64,000 nt of DNA from Leishmania infantum JPCM5 (lineage: Eukaryota; Euglenozoa; Kinetoplastea; Trypanosomatida; Trypanosomatidae), in assembly GCF_000002875.2 (NCBI RefSeq), contig NC_009408.2, forward strand, positions 348,501 to 412,500, in the 5' to 3' direction. A model generated the notes under the pieces. That model searched no databases and was not told the origin of the DNA. It was given only the letters and a program-made list of their open reading frames with translations. Made by a program: the position numbers and the translations under genes. Shown one piece after another: positions 27,712-37,678 of this stretch (the stretch's first letter is position 1; every line of letters starts with the position of its first letter).

Positions 27712-30700
27712 ATGTTCCCCGGCTACGTACCGGGGGCGTATAGCAGCCAACGTCCGCGCAGCGTAGCGCCGTCAACTCTTAGCCCAAGCAACGCCGGTGT
27801 GCTGACGCCGAGTAGAGACGACGGCTCACGCAGCGGTTCACATCCGGTTGCACACGAAACGGCGTCGACGGCACCTGCAGCAGCGTCCACAAACCTCGTT
27901 GAGGCCGACTCATCGCCCACTTTCTCGCCCTCCACATTCATCTGCCCCGACCGTCGAGTCGACACCCACTTCGACCTTCCACCAGCTCTCATCACGTGTC
28001 TTGTGCGGCACATAGATGGCCAGCACCAGCCCCTCGCCACGCCGGCGATCGTGGAGCGGTGTCTGCGCGACTTGCAGCGTCGACTCATGCCGTGGGTGCC
28101 CGTGGAGCGCGTTTTCGGGTCCGCGATGCAGGCGACAGCGTCGATGGACGCGAGAACGTTCGGCGCTGCTCATCGGAGGGGCAGCATCGTCTCCTCTCCG
28201 GTGAGCAGCGCCGCGCCGCCGCCAACCACCACGCTGTACACTGGCTCGTACCTGGCGGGAAGCCGCGTGCGTCTTCAGCTTGCCAAGACAGCCGACATCG
28301 CCGCCGTGGAGAGTAGCACCTCGGCACTGCATCTTCTCTTCTACGCAGTTGATGAGTCGGATTCAAGACCGGCAGTGCTGTCGCACATCGCGCAGGATTG
28401 GCGCGCCGCCCTGACGCGCAAGGGCGAAGGCGACGACTGCCTGGTGCTGCTCGTGCACAGCGACCTCATCGCCGCTGCCGAAGTCGCCTCCCGGCTTGCA
28501 GAGGAGGCGCAGCAAAGCAGTGGCCAGATACCAGCTGCCCAGTCGGGGCCACCACCACCCACTGGAAGCGCACCTGCACCGGCGCTTAGTCAGGCGCGGG
28601 TCGACGCTGCTGCCGGGCAGCTGCGCAAGTACTACAAGGAGCTCTGTGACGCAAAGTTTCTGCCACAGCAGATGTGCGCCTACATGCCGAACGAGACGCC
28701 GATGCGCATCCTCGAGCGACTGCGCTCCGCCGTCATCAAACACGGCGCGCGCCTACGTCAGGCGCTTGAAGCATGCGCGGCGCAGAAGCGACTGTTCCCG
28801 CAGGACCCTTTCACGAAGCCGAGGGTGCCGGTAGCTGCAAACGCAAGCACAACCGCAGAGGTCCAGCCGCCTGCCTCAGTATCTTCTCCCAGCATCGCGG
28901 CGTCACCGACCAGCGCGGCCGGAAAGGTGCTGCACACGGATAGCAGCGCATCGCTGCGGATGTCGCCGCTGAAACCGCCAGTCGGTGCCGCCTCCCCGCC
29001 GCTGCTGGCGGTGCACAAGTACTGGAGCGTGCGGGATTTCTGGCGGCGCGGCTACGACCTCGCCGTGCACTATCTTCAGTACGGTCTCGTGTTCGACGCC
29101 CGCGCGGTGCTGGAGCGCCTTTTTCTCGAGTACTACAACAGCTCCGACGACTACGGCTTTCTGCGCGCCCCGGTGGCGACGCTGCAGCGCTTGGGGCGGG
29201 TTCCAAACCTGTTCGAGGCGCACAGGCACGCTGGTTGGGCGCAGAGCAAGTCTGGCTATCCGCGAGGGCTAGACACTGAAGCGGAGCTACTCGAAGGTCT
29301 GCTGCTCGTCGCGTCGGCAGAGATGACGTGCTCGTTGCTGCTCGGCGACACCGAAGCTGCGATGGCGCGCTATCACACGTTCATGCAGGTCACGCGCGAG
29401 AAGTTCGACGAGCTTTCCGCTGCAGATAGCAAGGAAAAGTCCTCGATGCCACTGCCACCGATGGCGGCGGAGGACAGCACGCATGGCGCGGCCCCCCTGC
29501 ACTCCGCGACGTATCAGCAATTCTTCCTGCTGCAGTGTTACTTGTCTGGGCTGCGCATGTGGTGGCCGATGAGCGGGCTCTGCCGTCCACGCCGCGAGGT
29601 CGCCGCCTCTCCAGCTGCTTCCACATCACCACCACCGCAGTTGGAGACTCTCAGCGGAAGCGCCGCGGAGGAGCCGAGCAGCGCGAATGAGGGCGGCCTG
29701 GTTGCCGTGGCTGCGGACGTGGACAACGACGACGACGGAGAACGCGCATTAATAGAGTCACCGCGGCCCTCCTCATTCACCGCCCTCACCACAGCGGACA
29801 CCGCAAACGTGCACGACGCAGCGCCTCTGCTGCGAACAGACACCGACCGGCTCGACTCGCTCGCCCGTCTCGATAGCAGCGGCAGGGAAGTCCGCTACTC
29901 CATCACAAGCCCGTCTTTTGCCGCGGCCCCCGCCAGCGTCCCTGGTCACTCCTTCCGCATGGGCAGCGCTGGGCCCCTCTCTGGGCGGTCCGGCGGCGAG
30001 CACAGCGCGATGCAACGGCGGTCAGTGGAGGGGAGTGCGAGCGAGGACGCGGAGGCCATGATGTGCGACCGAGAGCTTACCTACCTCTTGACGAGGTGCG
30101 AGGACACAGTGCAGGTGGCGGCCACCTATCTTGTCGACCTCGCCACCTCGACAGGCTTGCTCCCCGAGCACATGGAGCTGGTGGAGCTGCAGGATAGTGT
30201 ACAAGCCATCCGTGACGCAGTCGACGCTGGCGACGCGCAGGCGGTGCGAGCCCTGAAGCACCATCAAGAGCACCTGCGCCGCAGCTGCGCAGAGGCGGCG
30301 ACTCTGCTAGAGCACGCCAGAGACGCACTGGCGGCCGTAGCGCACGATCTCGGCTACGGCAACTTCAGCTGCCCAGCTATGCACCCTGCCACCGTGCCTT
30401 TGGGCGTGCAAGCTGCGCAAGGCCCTTCTGGTGTCGATGCCACCGCCACGCCTGCGGCGGCGTCTTCCGCGTTAGCCAACATCGCGGAACTATCGTCGCC
30501 GGAGCAGGCGTTGCGGCTGTGGCGGTTGCTGACGGCGATGGCGGCTCTCGCCGTGCGCATCGGGGAGCAGCGGCGCCGCGAATTCCATCTCTACGTCCAA
30601 CTCGCCATGACCTTCCTGATGGACCACCCCAGCGTGACGGCGAACATCGTGGCGGAGCGCCTGCTGCCGTACATCAAGCTCCAAGGCTGGCGACGGATCG

Positions 30701-33700
30701 AGCTGTTTGTGCGCCGGCTCTACGTGGAGGCACGAGAGCGGCTCATGCACCGTGCCGGGCTGTTGGGCCCCTGCAGCGCTGCGGCGACCGCGCGCTCCGG
30801 CGACGTGGCGCAGGGTGTCGCAATGAGCGGGTCAGATGCGCGGCTTTGGCTTCGCGTCTTTCACACGAGCGGTGACTACGCCCTTTACCGCGAGTGCGTG
30901 CTGGTGCTACTGAGCAACACCGGCGGCTGTGGCGAGGACGACGAGCACTCCAGTGCTGGTGACTCCGCCGACAGCGTTGGCGAAGCGGCTGACTGCGGCG
31001 TGGCTGCTGAGTGCATCGTCGGGTCGCTTGACAGCCGTTTTTTCTCCATACGCACCAGGACGGAGCAGTGGCGCGAGCTAGTTCGGGTGGATGCGTTGCT
31101 GATGGGCACCATCCTCCACGGGGAGCCGTCTGAGTACCCGCTGGAGCACTTTACGTCTCCGCTCACGGTGAAGGTGGAGCAGAGGGCAGCCGCCGCGGTC
31201 TCAAACGGCGACAGCGCCCTTGTCAAGAGCGAATCCTCCATTTTGGTAGAGCCTGGTGTGCTGAGGGCAGTCGTCGGCGATGTCGTGCAGATCACCTTCT
31301 CGTCCGTGTACACAATCAACCCGCTGGTACGCCCGCTCTTTCCTGCCGCCGCAGCAGCAGGGCCGAGGGCGATGGCACGCGAGACAGAGAACGCGGTGTG
31401 GTTCCAGCTGACGCTGGAGTCGCGCAAGGACTGGAACAGCGACGAGGAGGCGACTCACGAGGTGAACATTCGCGACGCTGACGCAGTCCACTATGATGAG
31501 CAGACGCATCGGCTGCGCGTGACTTTCACCTTCCCGGTATGCCACGCTGGCCTCTATCGTGTGCACCGCCTGCGCCTATGCAGCGGCGGCACGTGGCTAG
31601 CCTACTACCCTCAGCGCAACGTCAGCGGCAGCTGCGGCGCAGGTGGGCGGGCGCCGTCTCTGAGGGCTGCAGGGTCGCACGCCTTCTCCACACCGCGTCC
31701 GACGCACGTCATGGTGGAACCGCTGTACCAGCTAGTCGGCCGCTCCGCGCTGCTGCAGGTGCCGGAGCAGCGCAGCAGCGTGCATCTCCGACTCACGCTC
31801 CCACGTGAGGCCCACTGCTTTGCCGATAGCGTCGACTACGTGACGTTGGACGTGGAGCTGGAGGACCCTCTCTCTATCAGCGCGCCGTCTGCCGAAGGCT
31901 TGGGCGGTGTTATGTCGGCGACTTTTACGGACCCTCAGTTGGTTAGAGGACTTGCTGTGAGACCAGGGAAGCATGGCCGAGTAGGCGGCGAAGACGGTCG
32001 TTGTCCAGCCGCGGACTGTGCATGCTCCTTCAAGGTCAGTCCAGGTAACCTTCTCTTGCCGCTGTCAGCCGGCAGAAGCGGCCTCGGTGGCGACCAGCTC
32101 GCCCGCCCCCAACGCGCCGAACCGTACGTGCCGCTTGTCGTCGACGGGGCTGAAGCTCACCACGATGACGCAACGCTGCGACGGGCGTCGACCTCGTCTC
32201 TCACGCAGCACTTGCTGCTCCTCCCGCCCGAGGATGACGGGGCCAACAGCGATGGCAGCGAGGCGCACACGCCGTCAGGCACGCCGCGCCTCGTTGCTGC
32301 GGTGGTGCTTGGCACCCCCAACGCTTATCGCCAGAAAAGCGGCGCGGTGGGGGCGGGAGTAGCGCGCTCCAGCCCTGGCACCTCCATCCCGAGCCTCAGC
32401 ATGGCCGTGTCCGGCGCTGGCCCTTCTCGAGTTGCGGCACCTAGCGGCGGCAGTGGGGTTTTGGGCCTGAGCGGCTCCTTCGCCGTGCGGACCTCACAGC
32501 CGGTGTGCTGCGGCGCGGCAGAGCACATTCAGCACAGCAAGTCCGTCTTCAAGTCGCGGCACGTGGGCAGCCTCTTCGGAATGACAGCCGTGGCGGCGTC
32601 AACAGCGGCGCACGTCGATGCGGCGGCAGCGGTAGTGCCCCCGACGGCGGCAGCCATGATCTATCCAGGCGTGACGCACAGTGACAAGAAAGCCCCGCAG
32701 CAACAGCAGCGGCAGCAGTCTTCGCTTCACCCTCATCGCTATGCCAAAGAGCTCCACACGCCCTCCGAGCGCGGCGCACAGGACGGGCGGTTTACAGCGG
32801 GCGACGACGGGATCAGTGGTGACGAGCGGAGGAGTCGTGGGGTAGCTACCTCTATATCCGGCCTCGGCTTCCCGGGCATCCCCGGCGGAGCCGCCGCGAC
32901 ACCCGCGCCGTCCCTGCTGCGCCGGGTCTCCGAGGACAAGCTGGAGCTGGTTCTGATGCATGCTGATACGGTCATAAGGGACGACAGAAGCGCGGCCGTG
33001 GCGCCGCCCAGCGCGAAGACGGCGGCAGCAATGTCCGCCGCTCACACCGTAGTGCCGATTCACCTTGGCTGCTTCCTGAAGGACCTCCCATCACCGGAGG
33101 TGCACTTGACTTCAACCAAGAGCGATGTCATGGCTCCTGGCACGTCGGTGCTGCGGGCGGAGTGCTGCCTCGCGGCCGACCCGCTGCGTGAGACGGTGAT
33201 TCGGCTGCTCCCCGGCACCTCGCATGCGGTCGCACCGGCGACCGACGACACCGGGTCTGAGAAGGCTAGCGTTGCGGTCAGGCACATGTGCCTCCGCCTG
33301 CCACTGCTGCCGCTCCTCACCACTCCGATCTCCGCCGAGGCGCTGGCGAGTCAGCGGCCAGAGACGGTGGTATCCGGTAGAGGGGCGAGCAAGGACTCCA
33401 CACCGCCCGCCGCGGTGGCCGCGAATCAGGCGCGCATCGCCTTTACCTGTCTGCGCGGTCGTGAGCCGTACACGACCACCCTGAGCGCAGTGCTGCCCTT
33501 CCAAGCCGCTATCGGCTTCAACTACGCCTTTAAGCACCTCCAGGGGCGTGTGTACTGCCTAGTAAAAATGAAGAACCTCCTGGCAAGCACCTCGCTGTGG
33601 CTGCGCGGCGCCGTGCTGCGCGTGCTCGACGCGGAGCCGTCGTATGAGATTGTGCGAGTGTGCGAGGTGTACAACAAACTTCTCCTTAGAGAGTGGAAGC

Positions 33701-35271
33701 CGCAGGAGGAGCTGAGCATCCTCTATGAGCTGGATCTCATCGCTTCCTTCCACCCTGTGCAGCCGGAGTGCACGCATCAGGTGCAGGTGGAGGCCTTCTA
33801 CTCCAGCTGGCATCAAACGTTCCTGACGACACCGCCAGAGAACCGACTTGTCCTGCGCGCGACGGAGCTACCGTCGGCGGAGGTGACGGCAGAGAATGTC
33901 GAGGCTGCTCACAATCACGTATTACCGGGCGGCACCGGAGCGAGAACGAGCGATGGTGCGGCAACGCAGCAGGGCACCGTGACCACAAGCACCACAGTGC
34001 TGCCAGGCAAAGCGGTAGGCACGACGGCAACCACGTCCTGCTACCACAGTGCCGCAGGCCCTGCCGCGGCCGCGGAGGCCGTCCAGCGTGCCTCTCTTGC
34101 GCGCAGCGCCAGCATAGACAGCAGCGGAAGCCGCTCCCTCGTCCACGCCACGCACACCCACGGCAGTGCCAACAGTAGTACCACCGGCGCCAAGTCGAGC
34201 AACGAGTGCTACGGCAGTGAGGGCAGAAGCAGCAGCGGAGTCAAGAGCCAGAGAGCGGCGCCCAGCGCGGTTCACTTCAGCATGGTCACGCTGCGTCACC
34301 TGGAGGAGACATGCAACACAATGTGGGGCCCTGTGGCCGCCTTCCACTCGAAGCATCTCTGCGTCTTCAGCATCGTCATGTACGCGGAGTCGCCGTGGAC
34401 GATGCGTTTTGGGGCGGCGACGAACTATGCGGCCCAGCCGCCTCACCCGAGAACCACCTCGAGCATCTCGAGCAGTTACCACGGCTCGCAGCTAAATCAC
34501 TGGAGCGGCGGCAAGCCTAGCGCCACGCTGTCCTTCTTCGGGAACGCCATGGTGGACCAGCCGTCCGACGTCGTGTTCGTCGCCGGCGAGCCGGTGCGGT
34601 TTTGCGTTCGACTGCAGCCGCAAGCGCAGAACTGGCCAGAGGACGCGGACATGGACGAGACCTTCTTTATCCGCCTCAAGTACAACCCGGAGCAGTGGAT
34701 GGTGATCGGCAAGCAGCGCGACCGCCGCACTCTCTCCTTGATGGAGGAGGTGACGGTGTACTTCAACGCCGTCCCGCTGCTTCCTCTGGCGTCCGCTGAT
34801 GGCGACAGGAGTGCGGCGGGGTCGCCAACGGCGGCCGGGGCCGTGACCTCGATAAGCGGCGGCCTCGGCAAGGGCCCTCCCCGCAGGGCTGATGACTCCG
34901 CAAACGGAAGCGACGAGGACTCGGACGAGGACAAGGACGTCGATGCCGCTACCAGGACAGGACGCCGGCAGCGCCGCTCAGCCTGGCCCCTCGCCGGGCA
35001 CGCGGTGAAGGACGAGGGCATCCTGCAAACGCCCACCGTTGAGATGTTCTGGGAACGAAAGAAGCCAACGACAGCGACGGATGGCGCAGCAAGCCTGTCG
35101 ATGAACAGCTTCGGAGAAGGGAAGAGCAACACCTCGGCAGCTGGAGTGGAGGCAGGTCCCAGTGTGGTGGATGGGCAGTCGACGTGCGCGGACACCGTAA
35201 TGGGCGAGGCCGTTCTTGTCGACGTGGTGCAATTTCGTACGTGGGTGCGCGTGCGCAAGCGCGGTCACTGA
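27712..35271 (+). CDS. Very large TRAPPC10/Trs130-like trafficking protein
   Basis: 2519 residues, the largest gene here. The N-terminal region has an ordered domain: LLFYAVDESDSRPAVL (about 209), a basic helical segment KYYKELCDAKFLPQQM (about 306), and a helical-repeat block near 436-485 (YDLAVHYLQYGLVFDARAVL). This order, a beta/alpha domain then TPR-like helices, resembles the N-terminus of TRAPPC10/Trs130, a core subunit of TRAPP II that acts as a Rab exchange factor at the Golgi. Beta-rich C-terminal segments (about 1905-2000, 2185-2370) fit its beta-sandwich tail. Human TRAPPC10 is about half this length; long Ser/Ala/Gly-rich inserts (about 640-760, 1420-1750, 2065-2180) account for the excess. 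The assignment is moderate; another TRAPP II-like trafficking subunit is the main alternative. Confidence 0.55.
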   Translation: MFPGYVPGAYSSQRPRSVAPSTLSPSNAGVLTPSRDDGSRSGSHPVAHETASTAPAAASTNLVEADSSPTFSPSTFICPDRRVDTHFDLPPALITCLVRHIDGQHQPLATPAIVERCLRDLQRRLMPWVPVERVFGSAMQATASMDARTFGAAHRRGSIVSSPVSSAAPPPTTTLYTGSYLAGSRVRLQLAKTADIAAVESSTSALHLLFYAVDESDSRPAVLSHIAQDWRAALTRKGEGDDCLVLLVHSDLIAAAEVASRLAEEAQQSSGQIPAAQSGPPPPTGSAPAPALSQARVDAAAGQLRKYYKELCDAKFLPQQMCAYMPNETPMRILERLRSAVIKHGARLRQALEACAAQKRLFPQDPFTKPRVPVAANASTTAEVQPPASVSSPSIAASPTSAAGKVLHTDSSASLRMSPLKPPVGAASPPLLAVHKYWSVRDFWRRGYDLAVHYLQYGLVFDARAVLERLFLEYYNSSDDYGFLRAPVATLQRLGRVPNLFEAHRHAGWAQSKSGYPRGLDTEAELLEGLLLVASAEMTCSLLLGDTEAAMARYHTFMQVTREKFDELSAADSKEKSSMPLPPMAAEDSTHGAAPLHSATYQQFFLLQCYLSGLRMWWPMSGLCRPRREVAASPAASTSPPPQLETLSGSAAEEPSSANEGGLVAVAADVDNDDDGERALIESPRPSSFTALTTADTANVHDAAPLLRTDTDRLDSLARLDSSGREVRYSITSPSFAAAPASVPGHSFRMGSAGPLSGRSGGEHSAMQRRSVEGSASEDAEAMMCDRELTYLLTRCEDTVQVAATYLVDLATSTGLLPEHMELVELQDSVQAIRDAVDAGDAQAVRALKHHQEHLRRSCAEAATLLEHARDALAAVAHDLGYGNFSCPAMHPATVPLGVQAAQGPSGVDATATPAAASSALANIAELSSPEQALRLWRLLTAMAALAVRIGEQRRREFHLYVQLAMTFLMDHPSVTANIVAERLLPYIKLQGWRRIELFVRRLYVEARERLMHRAGLLGPCSAAATARSGDVAQGVAMSGSDARLWLRVFHTSGDYALYRECVLVLLSNTGGCGEDDEHSSAGDSADSVGEAADCGVAAECIVGSLDSRFFSIRTRTEQWRELVRVDALLMGTILHGEPSEYPLEHFTSPLTVKVEQRAAAAVSNGDSALVKSESSILVEPGVLRAVVGDVVQITFSSVYTINPLVRPLFPAAAAAGPRAMARETENAVWFQLTLESRKDWNSDEEATHEVNIRDADAVHYDEQTHRLRVTFTFPVCHAGLYRVHRLRLCSGGTWLAYYPQRNVSGSCGAGGRAPSLRAAGSHAFSTPRPTHVMVEPLYQLVGRSALLQVPEQRSSVHLRLTLPREAHCFADSVDYVTLDVELEDPLSISAPSAEGLGGVMSATFTDPQLVRGLAVRPGKHGRVGGEDGRCPAADCACSFKVSPGNLLLPLSAGRSGLGGDQLARPQRAEPYVPLVVDGAEAHHDDATLRRASTSSLTQHLLLLPPEDDGANSDGSEAHTPSGTPRLVAAVVLGTPNAYRQKSGAVGAGVARSSPGTSIPSLSMAVSGAGPSRVAAPSGGSGVLGLSGSFAVRTSQPVCCGAAEHIQHSKSVFKSRHVGSLFGMTAVAASTAAHVDAAAAVVPPTAAAMIYPGVTHSDKKAPQQQQRQQSSLHPHRYAKELHTPSERGAQDGRFTAGDDGISGDERRSRGVATSISGLGFPGIPGGAAATPAPSLLRRVSEDKLELVLMHADTVIRDDRSAAVAPPSAKTAAAMSAAHTVVPIHLGCFLKDLPSPEVHLTSTKSDVMAPGTSVLRAECCLAADPLRETVIRLLPGTSHAVAPATDDTGSEKASVAVRHMCLRLPLLPLLTTPISAEALASQRPETVVSGRGASKDSTPPAAVAANQARIAFTCLRGREPYTTTLSAVLPFQAAIGFNYAFKHLQGRVYCLVKMKNLLASTSLWLRGAVLRVLDAEPSYEIVRVCEVYNKLLLREWKPQEELSILYELDLIASFHPVQPECTHQVQVEAFYSSWHQTFLTTPPENRLVLRATELPSAEVTAENVEAAHNHVLPGGTGARTSDGAATQQGTVTTSTTVLPGKAVGTTATTSCYHSAAGPAAAAEAVQRASLARSASIDSSGSRSLVHATHTHGSANSSTTGAKSSNECYGSEGRSSSGVKSQRAAPSAVHFSMVTLRHLEETCNTMWGPVAAFHSKHLCVFSIVMYAESPWTMRFGAATNYAAQPPHPRTTSSISSSYHGSQLNHWSGGKPSATLSFFGNAMVDQPSDVVFVAGEPVRFCVRLQPQAQNWPEDADMDETFFIRLKYNPEQWMVIGKQRDRRTLSLMEEVTVYFNAVPLLPLASADGDRSAAGSPTAAGAVTSISGGLGKGPPRRADDSANGSDEDSDEDKDVDAATRTGRRQRRSAWPLAGHAVKDEGILQTPTVEMFWERKKPTTATDGAASLSMNSFGEGKSNTSAAGVEAGPSVVDGQSTCADTVMGEAVLVDVVQFRTWVRVRKRGH

Positions 35272-35403
35272 CCGTCTCATTCTCTTTCTTTCCCCACCCC
35301 GATCCTGGTGTCGGGCGCGGCCCTTTGATTTGTTGGTGGTTGCGGAGGTCGAACTGACTGAAGCGGCGCACGTGACAGGCGACTAATAAGTCTCCGTGTG
35401 GGT

Positions 35404-35434
<31 letters not shown>

Positions 35435-36370
35435 GATTCCGCTGATGTAGAATCACCGCCCACATGCGCCACAACGCACCCCCCCCCACACACACACGCG
35501 CACTCACACCCCTCCCTCTCTCCCCGCGTCTTCGTGCGCAATGCATACCTCGAAACGAAGCAGTGAAGAATAGCGCGGCGCGGAAGCCTCTTCAGTGCCC
35601 CCACCCACCCCCCAGCCTCTCCAAGAGGCGCTGCATGGCGGTGCAGCGTGGGCTCTCGAGTCTGTGTACGCCGACCGCCGTCGCCTCCCTACCACCCCCT
35701 CCACCACGGTTGCGTTTTCCCTTTGACACAGGCAAACACACGCACGCATACGTGGTGGATGGAATGGGTTTTTGATGGCGTCTTGACAATGGTCTGCCAC
35801 AGGCGCGCGCGTCGCACCATCTGCCTAGCCATGTCTCGCTATCCCTCGCTCTGTGTGTGTATGTGTGCGCTCCTCACCGCTCCCTCGGGCACGCCGCTCT
35901 CAGTGCCTGCCCCACCCACCCCCTTTCCGCGCACACGCACGCACCCTCATGTCTTCCTGTTGCCCCTCGTGTGCGCCTCTTGGCGGCTGGGCTCATCTAC
36001 TGTTCTGGCTTGCCTTGCTTTCGGGTCTGCTTTTCTGCCACACGCAGGTCTTCTGCTGCCGCGGGAGAGTACGTGCGTGTGGCGGGGGGGGGGGAGTCGC
36101 CTGCTCGCTTTGCTTTAGTGCCAATCGTAGAAGCGCCGCCCTAATGCCAGGCAAGTGCCGCTGTCGCCGCTCTCGTGCATGCATGCAGGCACCGCTGTAA
36201 ACGTAGATGCGCGTCTTACCCTCTCACTCCTCCACGTCGCCACCACCTTTTCGTTCGCATCCTATTCGGCCAGCCACCAATCACCGCCATCGGCATCGAC
36301 CGCCCCGCTGGCGGGAGGAGCTGTCACTCCGGAAGTAGAGCGCTGTCGTCGAAGCACGGCCAAGCGCGCG
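35272..36370 (+). other. Intergenic spacer with TG, CA and poly-G runs
   Basis: No gene is seen. A TG repeat lies at 35408-35434, a C-run then CA run at about 35479-35505, and eleven consecutive G at 36084-36094. A pyrimidine tract (36214-36268) is followed by AG at 36272-36273, a likely acceptor about 98 nt before the next ATG. Confidence 0.55.
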
Positions 36371-37678
36371 ATGTTGCTACGAACGCGCGTTTTGTGCTAC
36401 ACAGTGCACACCCCACGCGGTATCAACTTCGACCTCTCCGCCGACGATGCGATCCGTCGCATCCAGGACAAGTATGGGCGCCGTTGGCTCGGCGCGCAGC
36501 TCGACTACCTCCGTCTGGAGACGCCATCGAAGGAGTTCTTGCCTTTTTACCTCTGCAGCGGCCGCATCCACGCCTCCTTCGTCGGCAATGTGAGCTACAG
36601 CGTCAACACGACCTCCGGCGATGACAAGAGTGCACGCTCCTCCACCCGCTACGTCAGCACGTCCTTGCAGACCCTCGACAGCGTCTTCGAGGAGAACAAA
36701 ACGCAAATCTACGCCGGCTACAAGTACAACGTCGCCCACGTCCATCACGCGCTGCGCGGCGATCAGCTGAGCTACTCGCTGCGCAAGATGTACGAGGTGG
36801 ACACTACCGGAGCCATCATCAACCTTTTCGAGCAGTCGACCGGGACGATGCTGAAGTTTGTCGAAATGGAGGTGCGGCAGCAGGCGGAGGAGACCGCTCG
36901 CTCCCTCGTCCGGTCCTTCCACCCCTCCGCCGACTCCGTCACGGTGGAGTTTAAGGAGTTCGCGTTCCACCTTGACGATGTCACCCCCACGTTTGTGCCA
37001 TGCTTCGTCGTCAAGGCAGAATACGACGCGGAGCGCTACACGCTCTACGTGTCGGGCCTCAACGGCCATGTCGGCGGTCCGTATCTGCTCAACTCGGTGT
37101 ACATAGCCCGCACCACTGCCCTCGCCACCCTGGCCGCCGCGCTGCTCCTTGTGCCGAACAAGGTGGCGGGCTTCTTCTTCGGCTCCGTGGCGTGTGTGGC
37201 CACCTACTACGCGGCCTTCTTCGCGGCTCGCTGGTACCCGGTGATGCGGCGCAACTGGAACCGCCAGAAACGGGAGCGGCTACGCCGTGAGAACCTTGGG
37301 CTCGATCAAGCCGGTTACCGTCCCAACACCTCTTCCCAACGCATTCAGCAGGAGTACCGCTCCTCCACCTACTGGGACACCCACGCCTATCAGCAGCGAC
37401 GCCACACTGGCTCGCATGGGCCGCGATCTGCTTCCTCCTCGTCGTCCTCCCCCTACTCGAGCTTCTCGGCGCATTCAGTAGCAGACCCGCTCGGGTACTA
37501 CCGCGCGTTGGGGCTCCACGGTGACGAGTCAGTCAACGAAATCCGCAGCGCGTATCGGCGAATCGTGCTGAAGCAGCACCCCGACGTTGGCGGCTCAAGT
37601 GAGGAGATGGTAAAAGCGAACGAAGCCTATCGCGTCCTTCGAGATCCAAAGCGGCGAGCAGCGTGCGACCAGAGCTAA
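36371..37678 (+). CDS. Membrane-anchored J-domain (DnaJ-type) co-chaperone, C-terminal J domain
   Basis: 435 residues from the first ATG after the predicted acceptor at 36273. The J domain is at the extreme C-terminus (about 372-435): YYRALGLHGDESVNEIRSAY, then the HPD signature at 403-405 (KQHPDVGG) and NEAYRVLRDPKRR. Two closely spaced hydrophobic stretches at about 247-266 and 269-290 probably form a membrane hairpin. The ~245-residue N-terminal region is ordered, rich in aromatic and charged residues, and unfamiliar. J proteins stimulate Hsp70 ATPase activity; membrane placement suggests recruiting Hsp70 to an organelle surface. The short Arg-containing N-terminus (MLLRTRVLC) could be a mitochondrial signal, but this is uncertain. 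A Ser/Arg-rich linker (about 310-370) precedes the J domain. Confidence 0.88.
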   Translation: MLLRTRVLCYTVHTPRGINFDLSADDAIRRIQDKYGRRWLGAQLDYLRLETPSKEFLPFYLCSGRIHASFVGNVSYSVNTTSGDDKSARSSTRYVSTSLQTLDSVFEENKTQIYAGYKYNVAHVHHALRGDQLSYSLRKMYEVDTTGAIINLFEQSTGTMLKFVEMEVRQQAEETARSLVRSFHPSADSVTVEFKEFAFHLDDVTPTFVPCFVVKAEYDAERYTLYVSGLNGHVGGPYLLNSVYIARTTALATLAAALLLVPNKVAGFFFGSVACVATYYAAFFAARWYPVMRRNWNRQKRERLRRENLGLDQAGYRPNTSSQRIQQEYRSSTYWDTHAYQQRRHTGSHGPRSASSSSSSPYSSFSAHSVADPLGYYRALGLHGDESVNEIRSAYRRIVLKQHPDVGGSSEEMVKANEAYRVLRDPKRRAACDQS

